Assembly: GCA_033980235.1 (NCBI GenBank)
Contig: CM067077.1
Coordinates: forward strand, 1,299,501 to 1,363,500
Direction of reading: 5' to 3'
Length of the DNA: 64,000 nucleotides
DNA from: Diadema setosum
Lineage: Eukaryota > Echinodermata > Echinoidea > Diadematoida > Diadematidae
Shown here: piece after piece, positions 35,774-46,250 of the stretch
How the letters are laid out: each line of letters starts with the position of its first letter
Numbering within the stretch: the first letter of the stretch is position 1
Notes under the pieces: generated by a model
What the model saw: the letters and a program-made list of their open reading frames with translations, nothing else
The model's database searches: none
Told to the model about the DNA's origin: nothing
Made by a program: the position numbers and the translations under genes

Positions 35774-37191
35774 ATTCTTCTTTCTTTCTGGACAATTTTG
35801 TGTCGTCAATATCTCAACAATGACATTACGGAATGACATGAAATTTTCAGTCAACATGTCTCATAACAATATCTAGCCACAATAAGGTTTTCATGACAGT
35901 AACATATCTATGACGTCATCTAGGCGCCATTTTGTGATTTTCGGACCTTGTCACATGATCGATCATAACTTCATAACTAGATGTAATTTCTGCGTCATTT
36001 TCGGTGGACATAAAGTTCAGGTCACGCTCTATCTTACTTTTTAACGCTAGTTACCCAGGTCTTCATTACGCGCGCGTAAGCGCGCGTCAAAATTTTAAAA
36101 GGCTCAAAACGACTTCCCAATGGGAAATCTCGAAGTTTCAGACAATTTTAAGCGTTTCAAACATTTTCTCGCGTGCGCGTCCGTCCGCGCAATTTCGCGC
36201 GCAGAGGGCGTAACCAACATGAAAATGCAATTTTTTTGACTGATTTGGATTCCTGATACTTTGAGTAACAATATCCACTGATTTCCGATCGATGTTGACC
36301 TATAACAAAGAAATGCGCTGGCGTCAAAGTTGAAATTTCGTGTGCGCGTCTATGTGGAAATATAGCGAAAAACATGTCTTTGTTTATTTCGCAATAGCTC
36401 TTTAAAAAGTCCGTTGACCCTATGTTTTTATTGCATATTACAAAAGCATATGAATTGGAAATAACGTTTCAAGTATCAATATTTCCCGAAATACATTATG
36501 ACGTCATCATATCATCATCTGAAATCAAAAAAGTGGAATTAATTTTTTTGAGGTACTGTTTCTAACATTCATTTGCTCGTATCTCTGTTGTTTAAGCTCA
36601 ATATTATCCCAAATTCAGATATTTTGTACTTTTAACATTTGCCTTTCAAGTCCATGTCATGGTTTTGAAATTTGATGACGTTATCATACTTTAAATTGTG
36701 ATTAAAAGTAAAGATGCAAAATCGGACAAGTTTACGTGTTATGTCTATGGGAAGTGATTTTTTTTAAAACCATCCATTGACTTGACAACGTTTAAGCACC
36801 TTTATCTCAGCTGATTTTGCTTCATTTCCTCTGAAATTTAAGTATGTTGTAGCTGAGACAATAAGCTGCAGTAATCATGCATTTTGTTCTTTGAAATCTT
36901 CTCATGAGGTTGACAATTTTGCAGTTTAAAACTAAAAATGAGAATGGAATGTGGATGAATCGATTCCTGATTCATCTTTCACATACATAAGTTTACGTTC
37001 CTCATATTTTCTCGTCGAGACGTATGGCCGAGTGGTTAAAGGCGCCGTCTCAGAGACGTGAGGTTGCACTCGTGCGGGTTCGAACCCCACAAGATCACGA
37101 AAGAAAATACCTAGCTATTTTACTTTTTTTTTCTTCAATGGTGTATTACACATTCGTCCATGTAGAAATTACGTTCGTATATAAACGCACC

Positions 37192-37231
<40 letters not shown>

Positions 37232-37806
37232 ATCCCTCTGTTTTGTGTTGGAGACCACATTGCTTCGACTGCTGCAGAATGTTGCATCCTGACTCTGTCA
37301 AATAGTATGTAATGACGACAACGGAGGTGTTGTACTTTGAGCAATTGTCTTTCAAGTCCATGTCATTGTTTTGTACTTTGATGACGTCATCACACTGAAA
37401 ATTGTGATTAAAGGCAAGGTATCAAAATCAGCCGATTATAGGTTTTATGTCTGCGGGACGTATTTTTCCGAAATTGCCAGAAATGGCACAGCGACCTCAG
37501 TCGTTACAAGGCCGCATTTCCTTCTAGCAATGCAAATAGTTTAATACATGTTCACGCGGCCACAATTGTTGAGTGGGCATTGACTTTTTCCCCCTGTAAT
37601 ATCTATACATTTTTTTTCGGCCTTACCGTTTCCGTGGATGTCCTGTGGCCGAGTGGTTAGAGAAACCGTTTTGCATGCACGCTCAATATAACTTCAAGGT
37701 GCCTATATCACATTCTTTTCTTTGTCGATCACAGATGACCGACATCTGATGACCCCAGGCGTATCACCTAACTCGTCAGTGTGACGAGTTTCATGTCTCG
37801 TTTTTT
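35774..37806. repeat. Array unit 5
   Basis: 2033 bp. A recent copy of unit 3: differences seen by eye are essentially CA-tract and T-run length. Confidence 0.85.
37017..37098 (+). other. tRNA-Leu-like module in unit 5
   Basis: Same as unit 3, as expected for its recent copy. Confidence 0.55.
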
Positions 37807-39798
37807 ATTCTTCTTTCTTTCTGGACAATTTTGTGTCGTCAATATCTCAACAATGACATTACGGAATGACATGAAATTTTCAGTCAACATGTCTCATAAC
37901 AATATCTAGCCACAATAAGGTTTTCATGACAGTAACATATCTATGACGTCATTTAGGCGCCATTTTGTGATTTTCGGAACTTGTCACATGATCGATCATT
38001 GTCATTTCTGCATCATTTTCGGTGGACATAAAGTTCAGGTCACGCTCTATCTTACTTTTTAACGCTAGTTACCCAGGTCTTCGTCGCGCGCGTCAAAATT
38101 TTAAAAGGCTCAAAACGACTTCCCAATGGGAAATCTCGAAGTTTCAGACAATTTTAAGCGTTTCAAACATTTTCTCGCGTGCGCGTCCGTCCGCGCAATT
38201 TCTCGCGCAGAGGGCGTAACCAACATGAAAATGCAATTTTTTTGACTGATTTGGATTCCTGATACTTTGAGTAACAATATCCACTAATTTCCGATCGATG
38301 TTGACCTATAACAAAGGAATGCACTGGCGTCAAAGTTGAAATTCCGCGCGCGCGTCTTTCTGCAAATATAGTGAAAAAACATGTCTTTGTTTATTTCGCC
38401 ATAGCTCTTTAAATCGTCCGTTGACCCGATATTTCTATTGCATATTACAAAAGCATATGAATTGTAAATAACATTCCAAGTATCAATATTGCCAGGCAAA
38501 CGCGATGATGTGATCATATCGTCACTTTGAATAAAAAAAGTGGAATTGATTTTTTTGAGGTACTGTTTCTGACATTCATTTGCTCGTATCTCTGTTGTTT
38601 AAGCTCAATATTATCCCAAATTCACATATGTTGTACTTTAAACATTTGCCTTTCAAGTCCATGTCATGGTTTTGAAATTTGATGACGTCATCATACTTTA
38701 AATTGTGATTAAAAGTAAAGATGCAAAATCGGACAAGTTTACGTGTTATGTCTATGGGAGGTGATTTTTTTTAAAACCATGCATTGACTTGACAACGTTT
38801 AAGCACCTTTATCTCAGCTGATTTTGCTTCATTTCCTCTGAAATTTAAGTATGTTGTAGCTGAGACAATAAGCTGCAGTAATCATGCATTTTGTTCTTTG
38901 AAATCTTCTCATGAGGTTGACAATTTTGCAGTTTAAAACTGAAAATGAGAATGGAATGTGGACGAATCGATTCCTGATTCATCTTTCACATACATAAGTT
39001 TACGTTCCTCATATTTTCTCGTCGAGACGTATGGCCGAGTGGTTAAAGGCGCCGTCTCAGAGACGTGAGGTTGCACTCGTGCGGGTTCGAACCCCACAAG
39101 ATCACGTAACAAAATACCTAGCTATTTTACTTTTTTTTTCTTCAATGGTGTATTAGACATTCGTCCATGTAGAAATTACGTTCGTATATAAACGCACCTA
39201 TACAAACACACACACACACAGACACACAATATCCCTCTGTTTTGTGTTGGAGACCACATTACTTCGACTGCTGCAAAATGTTGCATCCTGACTCTGTCAA
39301 ACCGATCATAGTATGTAATGACGACAACGGAGGTGTTGTACTTTGAGCAATTGTCTTTCAAGAACATGTCATTGTTTTGTACTTTGATGACGTCATCACA
39401 CTGAAAATTGTGATTAAAGGCAAGGTATCAAAATCAGCCGATTATAGGTTTTATGTGTGCGGGACGTATTTTTCCGAAATTGCCAGAAATGGCACAGCGA
39501 CCTCAGTCGTTACAAGGCCGCATTTCCTTCTAGCAATGCAAGACATGTTCACGCGGCCACGATTGTTGAGTGGGCATTGACTTTTTCCCCCTGTAATATC
39601 TAAACATTTTTTTTTTGCCTTGCCGTTTCCGTGGATGTCTCGTGGCCGAGTGGTTAGAGAAACCGTTTTGCATGCACGCTCAATATAACTTCAAAGTGCC
39701 TATATCACATTCTTTTCTTTATCGATCACAGATGACCGACATCTGATGACCCCAGGCGTATCACCTAACTCGTCAGTGTGACGAGTTTCATGTCTCGT
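37807..39798. repeat. Array unit 6 (right end of the array)
   Basis: 1992 bp. A recent copy of unit 4 with two deletions: 15 bases after GATCGATCAT near 38000, and 12 bases in the GCGCGC stretch near 38082. It ends at the junction with MITE-A. Confidence 0.85.
39024..39105 (+). other. tRNA-Leu-like module in unit 6
   Basis: Same as unit 4, as expected for its recent copy. Confidence 0.55.
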
Positions 39799-39957
39799 CC
39801 TGAGTTTGTGCTTTCTTTCCAATATTTAGATAGGTTAGGAGAGTCCATTTGATTTGAGTTATACATCATTTTAGAGCTTAAAGTCTGCTCTTTCAGAATA
39901 TGGTCTTAACTAAAAATTCATGTCTGGCGACTTTTTGTTTGTTTTGAGGTGCAGGAT

Positions 39958-39960
<3 letters not shown>

Positions 39961-40002
<42 letters not shown>
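39961..40002. repeat. (TA)n microsatellite
   Basis: About 21 TA units at the right end of the interrupted MITE-A copy. MITE-A therefore sits between two TA tracts. Confidence 0.9.
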
Positions 40003-40004
<2 letters not shown>

Positions 40005-42628
40005 CTAGTTTGTATATGTATATCACTCAGAAAAAAATCAACAAAGAATGTTATCACTTTCTCAGGTTCATATTTTCACAGAAGATGTATTTAAAAACCA
40101 ATGTTCTATACCACATAAAACGTAATTAAATTGACTATCATAATGGTATACCAAAGCAAATGGAAACATTGCGTGTGAAAAAACACATTCGTTTTTGTCC
40201 TCCAATGCACAAAAATAAAAATTACAAAAAAGTCGGCATGTTATCATTTATGTACAAATGACCTTTAAGATAACAATGATAACAAAAGACGAATTAAACA
40301 CAATGTGAGACATTAATGCAAAAGTAACAGCAAACTTTTGCTATCCTGCATGTTTTGATACCCTCAAACAAAAGCAAAGTGGGAAATTAAAGGTGGAAAT
40401 AAGAATTTTCTGTCAATTGGAACTTCAAATAACGTGGAAAGTAAACTGATACACAATGATCTCACAAAGTCTCGCAAAAGTAAACCAATAAGATAGCAAT
40501 AAACAACAAACAATACGTGTACAGTACAATGCTCATGTTCGAAAATTCAATGTAGTCGAAATTGTTATTTTTCTGAAGGTATAAATCAACCTTGTCTATT
40601 ATGCTGAAATTATGCTGACGATGCTGGAATGCGTAAAATGGAAAGCTCGGAATAGGAAATTGAATGAGAAAAGTATGAAATTGACCGGGAAAACCTATAT
40701 TACTACTATTATGGTTACGATCATTATCACGTTGGTATTATTGAGATTATTATCAATAATAACAATCTTATCATTTGGGTCTGTATAGACCAATACGTGT
40801 AAAGTACATATCATTTCAATAGTAAGCACAATCGTTGAAAAAAAAAGTGATGAGAAAAAATATATTTATATATCTAAGGTATATAAAAGCTCTGTGTAAA
40901 AAAAAAAACCAACAACAACAAACCTTTTTCAGTATTTCCATGTGTATACATTCTTATTATCAGCTTCATTGTCATATTACATAAAATCACTTTACGTACA
41001 TGTACAACAAATACGAACACACATGACACAATACGGCCTTTCTTCACGTATCATTGATATCATACGATCGCACAAACAAAATTCATACACATTGGTGAAA
41101 GCGTAGGCCTAATTTTGTATTGAGTTGTTTTCATTGTCATATTACATAAAATCGTATCAATTTTGTGAGACACACAAAGCGTTAATATTTTCATATATCT
41201 GGATTTTTTTTTCTTTGCGCAGATTCAGAGATGTCTTCACTATATTGAAATAGAATGTCCTTAGGATTTACATTGTAACAGGACACCACAAATGATGATA
41301 AAAAGCGAAGGCTATTGTCGCAAAGATAATGTCATTATTTAGAACATGTCACGTCCCCGTGAGCTGGTCTGCGTTTAGAATTCTCTCAGAATATTTTCAA
41401 TGAAAGATTGCCTCTTCCGTGCCTAGATTAAATGAAAAAAAAAAAAAAAGTTTTCCCTCAATGATCCATATGTGGTGATTTGGGAGCACCGTTCGGATGA
41501 AAATACTTGAAAATTACATGTGAATGTATGTTAATTATGTGTGGAATAATAAGTAGTTCATGTGAGTTTGTGTAGGAATTTTGTTTGAGCCTCAAATTCC
41601 TCTTTTCCCGGATCAAAGTTTTGGAATAGTTTGCCCAAAAATGTTCAAGAGGAAAGAACAAGATCTTCATTTCGAAGAAACCTAAAAAAAATCAATTGTT
41701 AAAAGAAGTTTAGTGATGAAAAGAAATTTCAGTGTTCAGTTTAATGTACTTCTATAGTACAATTACTTTAAAAGAGTAGACCTTGCAATAAGCAGCTTAA
41801 ATATACATGTAGCTATAATGGGAGAACCATTCTCGAATAGCACTTGTGCTAACTTTTGGTTCCCCCTTTAACAACATTATCTTCTGTTTTTCTATTTTTT
41901 TTTCGATTATTTTTTTTTTCAGAACCTCTGTCTATGCATATATGTCTACATTACATACTTATTCATTCTCTTTGCCTTTTAAGTGATAAATGTATCACAA
42001 CGAAACTAAATCTATTATAACACATGTATTCTTATGTAAGGTAGATATAAGCATGTAAAATATATGCTTGCAAAGCTGTAAGAACCTAAAGTACAAAATC
42101 ATTGTATTCTCATAAAAAATTTCATGTTATCGTATCTTACACGGTGGAATTTCATGTTATCATGTTATCATATTCATATGTATGTTGTTAATAAACTCAA
42201 CTCAACAACAAAAAGAAAAATCACGCCGAGATTGTATCCGGATAATAGAGAGATCTGGATAAAGGGAAGTCGAATAGAAGAGGTCCGACTGTACATGCTT
42301 CTGAATGCCTGGACGAAATCAAGCAATTGATCTGCAGTGTATAATTTCCCATGTAATAAGAAAGCCTACGTGTTAGCTCCATCAATATACTACATTAGAA
42401 AGGCAAGAAATGGGACTACAGCAAAGGTAAGGACAAGATTCGACAGCTGTTGTTGAGTTTGAAGGTTGTCCGCCGGTTCTGTCATTTCACTTTCCTCATA
42501 TGAAGGAAGAGGTTAAAAAAAATAAAGTTTTACGCAAAACTCGACTTAAAGACAAAATACCAATTTTGCTATATGGAAAACAGATGATTAAAAAGATAGA
42601 TAATTTCTACTGGTAGATGGTATACATT

Positions 42629-42698
<70 letters not shown>

Positions 42699-42932
42699 AG
42701 AAATAAGGGGAAACAATTGTCCCTTTTATCTATACTAAGGATCATTGCAATTTCATTCATGACTTGCTTACTTTTGTTTATCATTTATGATAGCCTAAGA
42801 CAACGCTTTTGATACGCATTTCAAGTTACAATCAACAAAACATGCTATCACCTAGTATATCTCGGGAGAAAACAATATTTTCTCATTAAATATTATGTCC
42901 AATGGGGAAAAAACAAACAACAAAATTATCAT
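40003..42932. other. No gene seen; possible LINE tail and microsatellites
   Basis: Mostly AT-rich with no recognisable exon. About 41810-42215 reads like an untranslated LINE tail ending AATAAACTCAACTCAACAAC. A (TA)n(GA)n tract lies at 42632-42699. Short A/T runs occur near 40855, 40898 and 41435. Confidence 0.3.
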
Positions 42933-43515
42933 GCGTCAAAGAAAGAGACAGCGAAATAAACCGTTAGATAATCTTGTATTTACACGATATGAGTAGTAAA
43001 CACAGAATCATATACTGTAACATAATACGCCTTGAAGTTACAGATAAGTAATTCAAATTGAAGATAATGTATATCATGTGTCGAGGTGTAAATGAATGTT
43101 TTGCAGTTGTTGCATGTTGCAGTTCCCTTATGTATTCTGTCACACAAATATGCGATATGAACAACGATAACTTTATTGAATATCAATCTTAAGTGCATTT
43201 AAGACAGTATATACGTTCATTAACTTCATTAGCGTCAAAGTAAGAGACAGCGAAATAAACCGTTAGATAATCTTGTATTTACACGATATGAGTAGTAAAC
43301 ACAGAATCATATAACATAATACGCCTCGAAGTTACAGGTAAGTAATTCAAGTTGAAGATAATGTATATCATGTGTCAAGATGTAAATGAATGTTTTGCAG
43401 TTGTTGCATGTTGAAGTTCCCTTATGTATTCTGTCACACAAGTATGCGATATGAACAACGATAATTTTATAGAAAATCAATCTTAAGTGCATTTAAGACA
43501 GTATACTAGTATACG
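42933..43515. repeat. Tandem duplication, two ~299-bp copies
   Basis: 42933-43231 and 43232-43515 share GCGAAATAAACCGTTAGATA through TCTTAAGTGCATTTAAGACA with few differences (one lacks CTGTA near 43016). It lies just 3' of the tail exons of the minus-strand gene, so it may fall in its 3' UTR. Confidence 0.8.
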
Positions 43516-43629
43516 TTCATTAGCTCGGGCGACTCAATTATGTCGCTCTCAATCAGGAGTGAAGAAACATAATTTGATGCATATCAGTATTCTCTTCATT
43601 TCATTGACCTCGGGTGAACAGTCGACGAG

Positions 43630-44630
43630 TTATTCAGAAGATTTCTTGGAACTCTTCCGGGTTCGGGACGACGACGTACCTCCTTTCGTTGTTGTTTTCC
43701 CTTTAGACGCAGTCTTTGGTCGAGTAGCCATTTGGCCTCCTTTCTTTGCGCTATTATGAGTTAGTGATAAAATGCAAAGAACGATCAAGCTTTAGGTAAA
43801 CAAGTTACCTCAAGTCTCATTGTTAAAATCAATGTGATTGCATTTTTCCTACAAAATACCTTAATTTTCACTCGGAAGTAAAATAACTCAGAATTAAAAG
43901 TACAAATGTGACCCTGCACCTCAAAACAAACAAAAAGTCGCCAGACATGAACTTTTAGTTAAGACCATATTCTGAAAGAGCAGACTTTAAGCTTTAAAAT
44001 CATGTATAACTCAAATCAAATGGACTTTCCTAACCTATCTAAATATTGGAAAGAAAGCACAAACTCAGGAGAAGAGTGAACTGAGAAAAGAGGCTCTGAA
44101 GTACAATGTCTATTCAAGAGCTTTATCTTTACCAAACCGTGCTGGCTGTGCGATGAATGGGAAAAAAAACAGGAAGTAAACCACCAGAGTAACAACAATG
44201 AAGGGATTATTAGATTAAACTGAAATTATACATGCCTCATTAACACATTCTGTCCATAATTAATGCCAACTTTCAAAGCAGTAGCACTATCCTTTCAAAA
44301 GTTATTAAAGCTGAAAGTGAAGAGTGTGGACAAGGTTTTTCAGAAGTGAAAAAGTGATTCTAAAGACACACCTAATCACACTATTCTGCCAAAAATGTTC
44401 GAGATAAACTGATAGAAAAAACACACTTTCCTGCCCGTTTTATGATACCAAATTTCAGCATAATGTAAAAGAAGACCCGCTTTTTCAGAAAATATGGAAA
44501 AGTCAAGTTCGGCTAGGTTGATCCATTTCACTTATTTTCAGTCCTTACGCAAAATCAGTGTGTGCGACTTTATGTTTGTTTTGAGGTGCACCGTCACAAA
44601 TGATGTGTAAGTAGCACCCACAATCGAGAT

Positions 44631-44675
<45 letters not shown>

Positions 44676-45538
44676 CTTATGGACATTTGTATGTCTATTG
44701 ACATTTCAAATGTTCATACATGAATATGTTGTCCGTCGGTTGTTTTAAGAAATAACTGGCTTCATGATGATGATCTCCCTCAACAGCCATCTCTCTTTAC
44801 TTGTGCCATATCTCAAAAGTCAAAATATGACTTTGCAAGGAATAGATTCATTAAATGAATGATACGACGCACGGAATAATTATCATGTAGCTTCCACTGG
44901 AGAGGACACGTGCATCTTCTGCAAGAACCATGCTTTTCTTGCATTGAACAGTATCAGTCATTCTGTTCATCTCCTCAACGAGAATTCAGTACATGTAGAT
45001 CCATTTGTACTTACCTGCTGGTTGACCCCGGTTGCTCAACCTTTGTCCCTGAGCCGGTGCCTGTGTGGACACCAAGAGATACTGAAGTACGCAAACGAGT
45101 GATTGCTTATGAAAGAATATTGTCATACACCGTTAATGCCTTCTGTTAACGTAATGTTAGTACCGACATAGATTTAATGAGGGGAAAAAACCCTAATAAC
45201 AGCCCATTCAAGGGGAACATTTAAGAGCTGTTAGCTCGTTTCATACAAAGTCCTGGAACCAGGTGGAAAAACAATTGCAATTCCCTAGTGACAAAACGTA
45301 TGTGTATTACTTATCATGCTGAAGATTATTGCTTCGATGCATGTTTCCTACTTATAATTCTTGTCCTTTGAAGGCACCATGATGCTTGTGGATGAACCTC
45401 GGAAAATAAAAACGGTTATATTATACCTTCACGTCAGGAATGAGATCTATCTTAGTTATTCTCTCAGTGACATCAAATTACCTCTTCTTGCTGTCTTTCT
45501 CCCGGTCGTCGCGGGCTGGGATGCACCTTGATCCATCT
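43630..45538 (-). CDS. Three 3' exons coding a Lys/Ser/Thr/Gly-rich tail
   Basis: Exons 45538-45482, 45060-45015 and 43750-43630 (TAA) join in phase (1, 2). Donors are GTAATT and GTAAGT; acceptors are CTCTTCAG, CCACACAG and CATAATAG. The joined frame reads MDQGASQPATTGRKTARRG, TGSGTKVEQPGSTSS and AKKGGQMATRPKTASKGK, ending RTRKSSKKSSE. This is basic, disordered, low-complexity sequence with no domain. It is probably the C-terminal tail of the death-domain gene at 54189-58509. However, that gene's last exon ends in phase 2 and this chain starts in phase 1, so at least one exon between them is unseen. Alternatively, the ATG in the first exon could start a separate 73-aa protein. MITE-A sits in the intron between the second and third of these exons (43908-44597). 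Confidence 0.4.
43908..44597 (+). mobile_element. MITE-A, most complete uninterrupted copy
   Basis: 690 bp. The left end is GTGACCCTGCACCTCAAAAC continuing AAACAAAAAGTCGC. The right end is the inverse, GCGACTTTATGTTTGTTTTG to GTCAC. It is flanked by AAAT on both sides, a perfect 4-bp target duplication. Internal landmarks are TCAAATCAAATGGACTTTCC and ACCAAACCGTGCTGGCTGTG. No open frame of note. Confidence 0.85.
44632..44673. repeat. (GA)n microsatellite
   Basis: About 20 GA units beginning AGAAAGAGAGAG, downstream of the MITE-A copy. Confidence 0.9.
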
Positions 45539-45576
45539 CTGAAGAGCTTTTACAAGAAATATGACGCAGCTACCAG

Positions 45577-46250
45577 ATCAATTCAATTCAGTTCAGTTCA
45601 ATAGTTTATTTATTTCCATCATCAAAAAGAATAGAAAAAAGTTGACATAATCCAAAGTGATACAATTTTTTCATTTTTCTTACACACGTCTGATAAAGGA
45701 TTTTTTTTTTTCAAATAAAACATAAAGTATATGCAGGAATAAAAAAAGAAACAGTGCACTTTGCCATGACAACAAAAATAGTAAATAACCACAATGATGG
45801 AATACAGTGTTCCACTAAAAAAGCCAAGCTTGTAAGACGTGGAACACTGGAACAAAACAACAACAGCACCAATTTGTTAAACCAATAAAACATATTCATT
45901 TTAAAATTTTCTATATACTGTTGTACATTTACTCATTGATATATGGTGTGGATACTATGAACAATACTTACTAGGATTTTAGAATGCAAACATATAAACT
46001 ATATAACATATCACATTTGTAGCACAGACACTATGGGGCCAGGTATGCCAGGAAAATTGAACGGAAAGGAAGATATGCAATCGGCCACAAAAAAAAACAA
46101 AAAAACATAACGACAACAACAACAACAATAACAACAATAACAACACAAAATGCACAGAAATAAGAGAAATTGAGGAAATGCTGGACAACGAAGAACGAGG
46201 AAAGAGGAGGAGGGAAGAATAGAGAAGGAAAAGATCATAATGTTATCGTA
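45577..46250 (-). mobile_element. LINE 3' UTR with stem-loop and TTGAACTGAAC tail, copy 2
   Basis: In minus sense the 3' end is AAATAAATAAACTATTGAAC followed by TGAACTGAATTGAATTG. About 230 bp before it is an 11-bp perfect hairpin with arms CAGTGTTCCAC (45805-45815) and GTGGAACACTG (45839-45849). Its loop GTCTTACAAGCTTGGCTTTT matches the LINE at 26272-27113. The pyrimidine-rich stretch before the hairpin is also shared. No ORF remains. Confidence 0.65.

Larger units (their letters stand above)
27492..39798. mobile_element. 12.3-kb array element with terminal hairpins, six ~2.03-kb units
   Basis: It is inserted precisely in MITE-A: CACACTTT before it and TCCTGAG after it, with no duplication other than T residues. 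The left end is TTAGGTGATACGC with a hairpin (arms AGGTGATACGCT / AGCGTATCACCT) iterated three times. The right end is a hairpin (arms AACTCGTCA / TGACGAGTT) followed by TCATGTCTCG. Between them lie six tandem units. No protein longer than about 90 residues is open and none is recognised. T|T integration without target duplication, plus a hairpin ~10 nt from the 3' end, resembles non-autonomous Helentron-type elements; this is inference. Confidence 0.6.
26144..39960 (-). mobile_element. MITE-A copy split by a LINE and by the 12.3-kb array
   Basis: The outer pieces are 26144-26271, 27114-27491 and 39799-39960. Joined, they follow the uninterrupted copy at 51622-52321 almost base for base, for example at CACACTTTT|CCTGAGT across the array. 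The right end is followed by ATAT and a TA microsatellite (39961-40002). This gives the pre-insertion sequence for both interruptions and shows MITE-A is older than either. Confidence 0.75.

Noticed and set aside
28914..39105. Six functional tRNA-Leu genes
   Set aside because: Box A and box B are present, but the acceptor stem does not pair and the anticodon stem is short; kept only as tRNA-like modules.
27670..39798. CRISPR-like or protein-coding repeat array
   Set aside because: Units are 2 kb, nearly identical throughout, with no short-repeat/unique-spacer pattern. Open frames are under 95 residues and unrelated to known proteins.
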